Both the position numbers and the translations under genes were made by a program. A DNA stretch of 33,418 nt from an uncultured Dialister sp. (GTDB taxonomy: Bacteria > Bacillota > Negativicutes > Veillonellales > Dialisteraceae), in the NCBI GenBank assembly GCA_934193095.1, contig CAKPUX010000021.1, forward strand, positions 1-33,418. Reading direction: 5' to 3'. The notes beneath the pieces are model-generated. The model was not told the origin of the DNA. It saw only the letters and a list, made by a program, of their open reading frames with translations, and made no database searches. Shown one piece after another: positions 7,236 through 14,073 of this stretch (its first letter is position 1; each line of letters opens with the position of its first letter).

Positions 7236-8866
7236 TACTGGAGATCAGGGATCTTTCGTGCCGCTACGTATCGCGCAGGAAGGATACTCTTTCGCATGTG
7301 GATCTATCACTGGCCGAAGGTGAGATGGTCCTCATCGCGGGGCGCTCCGGCTGCGGGAAATCGACGCTCATCAAGAGTATCACGGGGCTTTTGGAACCGG
7401 GGGAAGCACGGCTCACGGGGACGATCTCTCTCGATGGACGGGACGTGACAGAGATGAGCGCGGAAGATATCGGGCTTCTGGCAGGCACGGTATATCAGAC
7501 GCCGGATGACCAGCTCTTTGCGATGACGGTAGCTGACGAGGTCGGATTTGCTCTCGAAAACCGCGGAGAGGATCCGTCTGTCATCCGGGAAGAGGTCCGG
7601 CGTGCGCTTGCAAAGACGGGGCTTTCCGGTATGGAGGCGCGGAGTATCCATGCGCTGTCCGGTGGGCAGAGGCAGCGTCTGGCGCTGGCCTCGATCCTTG
7701 TGACGCATCCGAAGCTTCTTATCTTGGATGAACCGGTGAGCCAGATGAATCCGAAGGGCGTCAAGGATTTCTTGGAGCTTCTGGTTTCCCTGAATCGGGA
7801 AGACCATATGACGATCCTCGTAGTGGAGCACCGTGTGAATGAGCTGGCACGGTATTTTCCCCGCCTCTGCTGCATGTATGAAGGACGATTCATCTATGAC
7901 GGAGCGACAGAGGGGGCATGGACAGCGCTCGGAGATACAGAGGCCTATGGTCTCCGCGAGCCGCAGGCAGTGAAGCTCGGCCGCCTCCTTGAGCTTCCGT
8001 ATCTCTCGGGGCATGTGAAAGAGACGGCAGAAGAAATCCGGAAGAGCGGTATTTCCTTTGCGCCGCATATCTCGCGAGAGAAAAAAGAAAGCCATGCACC
8101 CGTTGTACTCGAGGGAAGAGATCTCCACTATCGCTATCAGGGCGCGGAGAAGGAAACGCTTCACGGACTCTCTTTTGCGATCCGCAAAGGGACGATCAAT
8201 GCGCTCATGGGCTTCAATGGGGCAGGGAAATCCACGCTGATGAACCTTTTATCCGGACTGGATACGCCGACATCGGGAGAGATCCTGCTCCTTGGGAAGC
8301 CGGCTGAAAAGCAGCGCCATCACATCGGCTATATGCGGCAGGAGGCAGATCTCATGCTGCTTACGGACTCTGTCATCGATGAGCTGACGTGGAATAACAA
8401 AACCATCACGGAAGAGGAGCTGGATCGCCTTCTTCGCCGTCTGCATGTACGGCATTACCGTCATGATTTTCCACTGGCACTGTCCAAGGGGCAGCGTCTT
8501 CGCGTCGTCTTCGGTGCGATGCTCGCAAGGAAGGATAATGACCTCTTGCTCCTCGACGAACCGACGACGGGGCAGGACCAGAAGAGCCTGTCGGATATCA
8601 AAGCACTTCTCCGCTATGCGGCCTCCGAAGGACGGACGATCTTCTTCTGCACCCATGATATTGAGCTGGCAGGCGAGCTGGCGGATCAGGTATTCCTATT
8701 GAAAGAGGGAAGCTTCCTCGCAAGCGGCACGCCGCATACGATCTTCAGTGATAAAAAGCTGATGGAGGAAGGCGGCCTGGCGCTCCCGCCCATGCTGATG
8801 CTGTCGGAAATGCTGGGCATCGAGCCGTGTATTTCTGTGAAAGAGGTGATGGATCATGTCCTATAG
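7232..8866 (+). CDS. Tandem ABC ATPase of an ECF-type transporter (two nucleotide-binding domains)
   Basis: This 544-residue cytosolic protein contains two complete ABC ATPase domains. The first has Walker A GRSGCGKST (37-45), Q-loop near Q89, signature LSGGQ (142-146), Walker B LLILDEP (162-168) and switch His200. The second has Walker A GFNGAGKST (327-335), a degenerate signature LSKGQ (417-421), Walker B LLLLDEP (438-444) and a THD switch. It corresponds to fused EcfA1-EcfA2 subunits, as in YkoD-like proteins, which hydrolyse ATP to drive S-subunit toppling. Its start overlaps the previous stop (ATGA), and its end overlaps the permease start by 11 bases, so the three proteins are translationally coupled. 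The non-canonical signature in one half suggests functionally asymmetric ATP sites. Confidence 0.92.
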   Translation: MILEIRDLSCRYVSRRKDTLSHVDLSLAEGEMVLIAGRSGCGKSTLIKSITGLLEPGEARLTGTISLDGRDVTEMSAEDIGLLAGTVYQTPDDQLFAMTVADEVGFALENRGEDPSVIREEVRRALAKTGLSGMEARSIHALSGGQRQRLALASILVTHPKLLILDEPVSQMNPKGVKDFLELLVSLNREDHMTILVVEHRVNELARYFPRLCCMYEGRFIYDGATEGAWTALGDTEAYGLREPQAVKLGRLLELPYLSGHVKETAEEIRKSGISFAPHISREKKESHAPVVLEGRDLHYRYQGAEKETLHGLSFAIRKGTINALMGFNGAGKSTLMNLLSGLDTPTSGEILLLGKPAEKQRHHIGYMRQEADLMLLTDSVIDELTWNNKTITEEELDRLLRRLHVRHYRHDFPLALSKGQRLRVVFGAMLARKDNDLLLLDEPTTGQDQKSLSDIKALLRYAASEGRTIFFCTHDIELAGELADQVFLLKEGSFLASGTPHTIFSDKKLMEEGGLALPPMLMLSEMLGIEPCISVKEVMDHVL

Positions 8867-9728
8867 GCAGCTTTGGGAGGGCGGGGATGGCCACTCCTTC
8901 CTGACGCGTCTCGATGGACGGACGAAGCTCTCCTTCCTCTTCTGCTATGCGCTGATGATGATCATCGTGGACAATGCCAGAACGCTTTTCTTCCTCTTCA
9001 CGCTGACACTTGTTTTTCATTTTCTGGGAAAGACGCCTTTCTATAAGTGGCGGGTGCTCGCGATCTTCATCCTCTTAGGGCTATGGGGATCGATCGCCAG
9101 TCAGGCGCTCTTCTTTTCGCAGAATCCGAGGACGCCCCTTGTGACTTTGATTTCTCCCGGCTTCCCTGTCTTAGGGGCGCTGACGAATGGCCTTTATATC
9201 TATCGGGAAGGGATCATCTACGGCGCGATCCAGGGAATGCGTACCGTATCCATGATCACGCTGGGGCTGCTCGTCTGCTGGACGAGCGACCCGCGCCAGC
9301 TGCTGAAGGGGCTCACTTCGTGGAATCTTTCTCCGCAGGCCGCCTTCATGCTGGTGACGGCGATCCGCTTCTTCCCTGTACTTGCTGCGGAAGCAGGCGA
9401 AGTCATGGTCGCACTGCAGCTTCGAAGCGGCAGTGAAAAGGGACGGCATCAGGTGCTGATGCACATCCCATATATGGTGAAGCCCCTCTTGGCCCGCTGC
9501 CTTCGCCGTTCCGCGACGCTGGCCCTTTCCGTCACGAGCCGCGGCCTTTTCCTTGCCAAGGGCAGAAAGGCGGAAATCTGGCGGCCTTGCGAAAAATGGA
9601 TCTGCTCCCTTTTCTTCCTCTTCACCCTCGCCTGCGGCGCGTCCAAAATCTTCTATGCCCTCTCGAAAGAAGGCTTCTACTACGGGGCTCTTCGCATGGT
9701 ATATGACTGGACGAAGATGTATTTGTAA
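8856..9728 (+). CDS. ECF transporter transmembrane (T) subunit, CbiQ/EcfT family
   Basis: The 290-residue membrane protein matches EcfT/CbiQ permeases, the scaffold coupling the ATPases to the S subunit. Hydrophobic segments lie near residues 26-58, 66-86, 105-115 and 122-141, with a last one near 246-262. The cytoplasmic coupling region contains ALQLRSG (about 187-193) and SVTSRGLF (about 226-233), which correspond to the two short Ala/Ser-Arg-Gly motifs that contact the ATPases; the first is altered from the usual AxxARG form. RLDGRTKL near the N-terminus is also typical. The start lies inside the ATPase gene (11-base overlap). It is the last gene of the operon; the downstream composite repeat has no clear terminator. 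Confidence 0.9.
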   Translation: MSYRQLWEGGDGHSFLTRLDGRTKLSFLFCYALMMIIVDNARTLFFLFTLTLVFHFLGKTPFYKWRVLAIFILLGLWGSIASQALFFSQNPRTPLVTLISPGFPVLGALTNGLYIYREGIIYGAIQGMRTVSMITLGLLVCWTSDPRQLLKGLTSWNLSPQAAFMLVTAIRFFPVLAAEAGEVMVALQLRSGSEKGRHQVLMHIPYMVKPLLARCLRRSATLALSVTSRGLFLAKGRKAEIWRPCEKWICSLFFLFTLACGASKIFYALSKEGFYYGALRMVYDWTKMYL

Positions 9729-9733
9729 AAGCG

Positions 9734-10128
9734 GGTTCAGCAGGTTCTGAAGGTTCAAAAGGTTCAACGGGGGGACGGCGCATCATATTTATAAAGCGCC
9801 GCGGAGTTTTGAACGAGGTTGAGCAGTTAAAAATCTTGGCTCCCCATCGGGGGAGCTGCCCGAAGGGCTAAGGGGGCAGCACTTCGGCATTGAATGAAAG
9901 TGTTGCAATATCGATAGTAGTAGGCGATTCAACATCGCACGTCATACCGCTATCATGCCCCTATTGCCTTCGGCACTTCCCCGAGAGGGGGAAGCAAGGC
10001 GCTTTAACGTTTTCCTTAACTAAAAGTACACATCTTATGCTATTTTCAAGTATTTCGCGGCGCTTCTATATTTGATGCGCCGCACCTTCCCCGTTGAACC
10101 TTCGGAACCTATTGAACCCGTTGAACCT
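9734..10128. mobile_element. Composite non-coding element with inverted 9-bp satellites and hairpins (MITE-like)
   Basis: This fills most of the 445-base gap after the ECF permease. At the left are four 9-bp units GGTTCNNNN (9734-9769) and a hairpin with GGCGC/GCGCC arms (9777-9803). At the right, inverted, are the hairpin (10056-10083) and four units NNNNGAACC-type (10093-10128). The interior holds another inverted repeat (9835-9998). No transposase-like reading frame is present; a 61-codon frame at 9890-10075 spans the repeats and is not credible. A similarly built element lies at 30155-30611. The MITE-like label is inferred from the inverted ends and lack of coding. Confidence 0.6.
9835..9998. 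repeat. Inner imperfect inverted repeat (TTGGCTCCCC type)
   Basis: The left arm (9835-9880) and right arm (9953-9998) are diverged inverse copies of about 46 bases, each containing its own small hairpin (CCCC/GGGG, then GCCGAAGG-like). They flank about 70 bases of unmatched sequence. The TTGGCTCCCC...GGGGGAGCTG...AAGGGGG signature resembles short repeats I recall from gut Firmicute genomes. It is nested in the composite element. Confidence 0.5.
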
Positions 10129-10173
10129 AACCCCTAACCCTTAAACCCAATAAACCCATTTTGGTGACCAAAC

Positions 10174-11577
10174 ATGAAACGATGCAAAACAATTCTTATT
10201 TTTTCGCTCCTTACGCTGACCTGGATCGCCCTCTTCTGGCTGACCGGGAAAAAGACCCCGTGGCAGATCTTTGCGGGCAAAGAGTCAGAGGCTGCCTATG
10301 TGATTTCCTTAGGCGATATGGCGGGGCGGAACTATGACCGCATGGGTTTTGACAGCGGCAAGGTGCTCTACGTGAAGTCGGACGGCGGCTGGCTCGTCGG
10401 TACGGCAAACGGGGAGCTCATCCACTTCGATGAGAAGGGAGAAGAGCTCTGGAGCCACTCTGTCGGGACAGGCCTCATCCGGGGCATCGCAGTGAGCCGG
10501 GATGAGAAGGTCGTCTATGCCGGAGAGAAAAGTCCGGAAGGAACGATGTACGCCATGGATGTGAAAAATGGCAATGTGCTGTGGACCTTCCGGGGTGACT
10601 CGCTCATCGGGTATGAGGCGGATCTCCAGTCCGAGCCGACCGCCATCGATATATCGACCGATGCTTCGGGACAGGTCTATGCGGTTTTCTATCGATTCAC
10701 CCTGGATGAGAAAGGCCAGCGGACCTATCTTTCCCGCATCATTTCTTTCGACGAGACGGGGAGAGAACTCTGGCGCTATCCGGAAAAAGAGAATATGGAC
10801 GCCTGGGTGAATTGCGGCGCCATTTCGGAAAGCGGCGGACGCTTCGCCTTTGCGACGGCAAACTACGACAAAGCGAAGACAGAGGGCCTCACATATAATG
10901 AGAATCTGTATGTTCTTGACAGCCATACGGGGACGCTGCTCCATGCCGAAAAGATCCCGCCGGTCGAGACCTTCGGCACGACGACGATCCGGAATGGTCT
11001 CTCCTACTCGGAGGATGGGCAGTACCTCGCGGTGATGGCGAGTGATGGACGCGGATTCCTGCGGGACGAGGACGGACGCCCCATATGGGAGCGCAGTATT
11101 TCCAAGGTGATGGAAATCGGCGGCAGCTATTACTTCGCGGCGGGCCGTGATGTACTCTTCGCTGAGGACAAAGTCCTCTTCGGCACCATCAATACGTTCA
11201 ATCGGGAAAACTGGCAGCTGCCCGCGCCTGTCATCCATCCATCGGGAAACAGCCTCTATGCGTTTGACAGGGACGGGAAGTATCTCTTCCGCTATACGGC
11301 ACCTGCGGAGATCGAAGCCATCGGGGTCGCCGGTGATGTGGCAGCGCTTGCCATCGGCAGAAATGTAAGAAATCATGACTACAAAGCCCATGGTGCGGCG
11401 GTCATCCGTCTTTCTGACGGGACGCTTCTCAATGAGTACCATACGAAAGGGCCGCTCCAGACGCTTGCGATTTCCTCCGATGGCCGCTACGTGGCCGGCA
11501 TCGAAGTTCCCGCTGTCACAGCCGAAGGAAATCTCCTTGGAGCCTATCGGCTGCATATTTGGGATAGGGAAAAGTGA
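10174..11577 (+). CDS. Membrane-anchored beta-propeller protein (PQQ/WD40-like repeats)
   Basis: The 467-residue protein has an N-terminal anchor (about residues 7-23, IFSLLTLTWIALFWL) and an extracytoplasmic body made of repeated beta-blade motifs. Examples are GGWLVGTANGELIHFDEKGEELW, MYAMDVKNGNVLWTF, IISFDETGRELWRYP, NLYVLDSHTGTLLHAEK, GFLRDEDGRPIWERS and LYAFDRDGKYLFRY, each given here in part as seen. The recurrent D-x-x-G-x-x-LW pattern is typical of PQQ/BamB-like propellers. No catalytic residues are recognised; a ligand- or protein-binding role is likely. The ribosome site is weak (GGTG, seven bases upstream). It follows the ECF operon but is separated by the composite repeat, so cotranscription is uncertain. 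The exact function is unknown. Confidence 0.75.
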   Translation: MKRCKTILIFSLLTLTWIALFWLTGKKTPWQIFAGKESEAAYVISLGDMAGRNYDRMGFDSGKVLYVKSDGGWLVGTANGELIHFDEKGEELWSHSVGTGLIRGIAVSRDEKVVYAGEKSPEGTMYAMDVKNGNVLWTFRGDSLIGYEADLQSEPTAIDISTDASGQVYAVFYRFTLDEKGQRTYLSRIISFDETGRELWRYPEKENMDAWVNCGAISESGGRFAFATANYDKAKTEGLTYNENLYVLDSHTGTLLHAEKIPPVETFGTTTIRNGLSYSEDGQYLAVMASDGRGFLRDEDGRPIWERSISKVMEIGGSYYFAAGRDVLFAEDKVLFGTINTFNRENWQLPAPVIHPSGNSLYAFDRDGKYLFRYTAPAEIEAIGVAGDVAALAIGRNVRNHDYKAHGAAVIRLSDGTLLNEYHTKGPLQTLAISSDGRYVAGIEVPAVTAEGNLLGAYRLHIWDREK

Positions 11578-11589
11578 ATGGGTACAGGG

Positions 11590-11669
11590 GGGAGACTGGG
11601 AGACTAGGAGACTGGGAGACTGGGAGACTGAGAGACTAAGAGACTAGGAGACAGAGAGACTGAGAGACG
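11590..11669. repeat. 8-bp satellite, ten units of GGGAGACT type
   Basis: Ten contiguous 8-base units follow the consensus RRGAGACT, with changes mainly in the first two positions and in the last base. It begins 12 bases after the stop of the propeller gene. Only the forward form is present, unlike the folded AGACT/AGTCT spacers at 1787-5092. Confidence 0.9.
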
Positions 11670-11704
11670 TCAGATATCAGATATCAGACTTCAGACTTCA
11701 GACT
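11670..11704. repeat. 7-bp satellite, five units of TCAGACT/TCAGATA
   Basis: Directly abutting the 8-bp array are two TCAGATA and three TCAGACT units in perfect 7-base register. Confidence 0.9.
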
Positions 11705-11729
11705 TCTTCCCGTCTTCATTCAAAAACTC

Positions 11730-11758
11730 CGCGGCACTTCATTATTTTTTGCGCCGCA
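11730..11758. repeat. GCGGCGC-type hairpin repeat
   Basis: Arms GCGGCAC (11731-11737) and GCGCCGC (11751-11757) enclose a 13-base T-rich loop. It is nearly identical, in inverse orientation, to the hairpin at 13787-13813. One arm base differs from the consensus. Confidence 0.7.
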
Positions 11759-11766
11759 CCACCCCC

Positions 11767-11856
11767 GTTGAACCCATTGAACCTATAGAACCCATTGAAC
11801 CTATAAAACCCATTGAACCTATAAAACCCGTTGAACCTATAGAACCCGTTGAACCC
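11767..11856. repeat. 9-bp satellite, ten units of GTTGAACCC / ATAGAACCC type
   Basis: Ten contiguous 9-base units with the core GAACC (AAACC in two) alternate between C- and T-ended forms, giving a higher-order 18-base period. In one frame the array reads as Glu-Pro-(Ile/Val) repeats that stay open into the ABC exporter gene. There is no ribosome site or ATG for such an extension. The last unit supplies the -35 of the exporter promoter. Confidence 0.9.
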
Positions 11857-11877
11857 GTCTGCCCTTTGCGTTATAAT
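11849..11877 (+). promoter_or_regulatory. Promoter of the ABC exporter gene, -35 inside the satellite
   Basis: TTGAAC (11849-11854, part of the last 9-bp unit) lies 17 bases from a perfect TATAAT (11872-11877). The predicted start near 11884 gives a leader of about 33 bases. Confidence 0.6.
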
Positions 11878-11916
11878 AAGAAACAAATTGTTTTTTATTT
11901 AAAATTCGAGGATACT

Positions 11917-13644
11917 ATGATACGAAGATTTATGAAATATTATCGTCCCTATATGCACATCCTGATCTGGGTGATCGTAGGGACTTTTGCCATGGCCGGA
12001 TTGGATCTGATTTTTCCGGTCGTGGTCCGTGAGCTCATCCATGACGTACTGCCGGCGGGGGATATGCATCGGCTGTTTATCGGCTCCGGGGTACTTCTTG
12101 TGCTCTACATCATCAATTTTGCGATCCAGTATGCGGTGCAGTACTATGGGCATGTCATGAGTGCGTCCATCGAGCATGATATGAGGCGGGACCTGTTTGC
12201 TCATATCGAGAAGCTGTCTTTTCATTACTTCGATAATGAGAAAACGGGGCAGCTGCTCTCCCGCATCACAAGCGATGTGACAGAGATCAGTGAGCTTTCC
12301 TTCCGAGGCCCGAATGATGTTCTCCTCTGCGGCGTCATCATGGCGGGGACGCTCGTTGTGATGTTCGTCATGAACTGGCAGCTCGCTCTTCTCATCGGTG
12401 CGCTGCTGATTGCGAAGAGCATCCATACCGTGAAGGTGAATAAACAGATGAAGTCCGCCTTTCGGCAGAACCGGAAGAAGGCAGGGGAAGTCTCTGCCCG
12501 CGCGGAAGAAAGCCTTTCTGGTATCCGCCTTGTGAAGGCCTTTGCCCAGGAGGCCTTCGAGCTGGACCGTTTTGAAGAGAAGAGCCGCGAGCTCAGGGAT
12601 ACCCGTTTCGCTTCGAATAAGCTCATTGCGTATTTTTCCGGTGGTATCAATTTCTTCACAAACTTCATCAATGTGGCGGTGATCCTGGCTGGCGGCTGGA
12701 TGATCAATGAGGGGACGCTCGCGCTCTCTGATTTCGTTGCCTTCCTCCTCTATGTGAATATTTTCATGCGTCCGGTCTTCCGCCTGACGATCCTCGCTGA
12801 GGTGTACCAGCGCGGCATGGCCGGTTTCCACCGCTTCGAAGAAATCATGCATACCGAGCCGTCCATTGAAGATCCGGAAAAGCCTGTCGTCCTGTCCCAT
12901 GTGACAGGGGATATCGATTTCAAGGACCTCTCCTTCGGTTATGATCCCGGGCATCTCATCCTGCATGATCTGAACTTTGAAATCCCCGCCGGTAAGACAG
13001 TGGCTTTCGTCGGTGAGACGGGGGCAGGGAAGAGTACGCTTGTGAGTCTCTTGCTTCGCTTCTACGAGCCGACAAAAGGTGAAGTCACGCTCGATGGACA
13101 TCCGCTTTCCACGTTCCGTCAGCAGGATCTTCGAAGAAAGATCGGTATCGTGCAGCAGGACGTCTTCCTCTTCGGGGATACCATCGCGGAGAATATCGCG
13201 TATGGCCGTGAGAATGCGACGAAAGAGGAAATCGAAGAGGCCGCACGCCTCGCTGCGGCAGATGATTTCATCCGCCAGCTGCCGAATGGCTATGAGACGA
13301 AGGTTGGCGAGCGCGGCGTGAAGCTTTCCGGCGGGCAGAAACAGCGCATCGCCATCGCCCGCGTCTTCCTCAAGAATCCACCTGTCGTCATTTTCGATGA
13401 AGCGACATCTGCCCTTGATACCCAGACGGAGAAGAAAGTGCAGAAGACACTCGATGAGCTTGCGAAAAACCGCACGACGATCATCATTGCACATCGCCTC
13501 TCGACCGTCAGAAATGCGGATGTGATCTATGTCTTGGACCATGGCCGACTGATCGAACGCGGAAGCCATGATGAACTGATGACAAAACGCGGGAAATACT
13601 TCGCTCTGTATGAAGCGCAGAAAAAGAAAAAAGAAGATGAATGA
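11917..13644 (+). CDS. ABC exporter half-transporter (membrane domain plus ATPase)
   Basis: The 575-residue protein is a fused type IV ABC exporter of the MsbA/LmrA/BmrA kind. Residues 1 to about 310 form a six-helix membrane domain (first helices IWVIVGTFAMAGLDLIF and LFIGSGVLLVLYIINFAI) with the intracellular-loop stretch SFHYFDNEKTGQLLSRITSDV. The ATPase follows with Walker A GETGAGKST (about 366-374), signature LSGGQKQR (about 468-475), Walker B VVIFDEATSALD (about 486-497) and switch His. It would dimerise to export a lipid, drug or peptide; the substrate cannot be read. The start at 11917 is chosen because GAGG lies six bases upstream; the longer open frame into the satellite is not expected to be translated. 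A terminator follows directly. Confidence 0.92.
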   Translation: MIRRFMKYYRPYMHILIWVIVGTFAMAGLDLIFPVVVRELIHDVLPAGDMHRLFIGSGVLLVLYIINFAIQYAVQYYGHVMSASIEHDMRRDLFAHIEKLSFHYFDNEKTGQLLSRITSDVTEISELSFRGPNDVLLCGVIMAGTLVVMFVMNWQLALLIGALLIAKSIHTVKVNKQMKSAFRQNRKKAGEVSARAEESLSGIRLVKAFAQEAFELDRFEEKSRELRDTRFASNKLIAYFSGGINFFTNFINVAVILAGGWMINEGTLALSDFVAFLLYVNIFMRPVFRLTILAEVYQRGMAGFHRFEEIMHTEPSIEDPEKPVVLSHVTGDIDFKDLSFGYDPGHLILHDLNFEIPAGKTVAFVGETGAGKSTLVSLLLRFYEPTKGEVTLDGHPLSTFRQQDLRRKIGIVQQDVFLFGDTIAENIAYGRENATKEEIEEAARLAAADDFIRQLPNGYETKVGERGVKLSGGQKQRIAIARVFLKNPPVVIFDEATSALDTQTEKKVQKTLDELAKNRTTIIIAHRLSTVRNADVIYVLDHGRLIERGSHDELMTKRGKYFALYEAQKKKKEDE

Positions 13645-13649
13645 GAGTG

Positions 13650-13686
13650 AAAAACGCCCTTCTCCTTTTTGGGGAAGGGCGTTTTG
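13650..13686 (+). terminator. Intrinsic terminator of the ABC exporter gene
   Basis: A 15-base-pair stem (AAAACGCCCTTCTCC with GGGGAAGGGCGTTTT, one G-U pair) with a five-T loop, ending in a T-rich tail. Confidence 0.9.
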
Positions 13687-13697
13687 TTAGGGCTCAA

Positions 13698-13924
13698 GGT
13701 TAGCCCTGCGGGTGTGCCGCCCTTTGGTTGTGGGTGAAAGCTTTGTTCGAATGAGGAATTAGAAATGAGAAATGAGAAATGGTGGTGCGGCGCAAAAAAT
13801 AATGAAGCGCCGCTAAGTATAGATGGTGGTGACGCCAGAAAGTAGTATTTAGTCACCAGTCACCAGTCACTTGAGGCTCCTAATCCCTAGCTACTAATCC
13901 CTAGTCACTCACCCCTGCTTCCAA
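13698..13924 (+). repeat. About 227-bp dispersed repeat, forward copy
   Basis: The modules occur in this order: GGTTAGCCC...GCCGCCC; GTGAAAGCTTTGTTCGAATG; a 7-bp AAATGAG satellite; the GCGGCGC/GCGCCGC hairpin (13787-13813); a TAGTCACCAGTCACC satellite; TAATCCCTAGC/ACTAATCCCTAG; CCTGCTT. The minus strand of 30346-30574 has the same modules in the same order. It occupies most of the gap between the exporter terminator and the lysC promoter. No coding potential is seen. Confidence 0.8.
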
Positions 13925-13948
13925 CCTTTTCTTTTTTTATTTCTCTTC

Positions 13949-13977
13949 TTTACATGCCGCCTCTTCCATGTTACACT
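13949..13977 (+). promoter_or_regulatory. Probable lysC promoter
   Basis: TTTACA (13949-13954) and TACACT (13972-13977) are separated by exactly 17 bases. The -10 matches four of six consensus bases. Confidence 0.5.
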
Positions 13978-13992
13978 TTTCACAGTATACAA

Positions 13993-14021
13993 GGAGCGCG
14001 GACGAATCCGATGGCTGCTCC
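13993..14021 (+). promoter_or_regulatory. Hairpin in the lysC leader
   Basis: GGAGC (13993-13997) pairs with GCTCC (14017-14021), with an inner CGGA-CGAA-TCCG tetraloop stem, near the predicted transcript start. The leader of about 90 bases is far too short for a lysine riboswitch and has no T-box; its role is unknown. Confidence 0.4.
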
Positions 14022-14073
14022 AGCGGGAAGGCAGACTCTGTTTTCCTAGATTACTCGTAAATGAGGGATGTAA

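Noticed and set aside
9890..10075. 61-codon open frame in the composite repeat
   Set aside because: It crosses inverted-repeat arms and a hairpin, has no ribosome site, and its codon use is unlike the neighbouring genes.
10309..11556. A 415-codon minus-strand open frame opposite the propeller gene
   Set aside because: Antisense shadow; the plus strand has a signal anchor and regular beta-blade repeats.
11590..11856. CRISPR array
   Set aside because: Units are only 7-9 bases with no spacers, and no cas gene is present.
11749..11916. N-terminal extension of the ABC exporter with Glu-Pro-Ile repeats
   Set aside because: The frame is open through the 9-bp satellite but starts with TTG without a ribosome site, and the promoter at 11849-11877 lies inside it. 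The ATG at 11917 has GAGG at proper spacing.
11899..13569. A 556-codon minus-strand open frame opposite the ABC exporter
   Set aside because: Antisense shadow of a gene with intact ABC motifs; no ribosome site or recognisable domain.
13925..14073. Lysine riboswitch upstream of lysC
   Set aside because: The leader from the predicted start is about 90 bases, only a small hairpin is visible, and no L-box core or downstream terminator/antiterminator pair is present.
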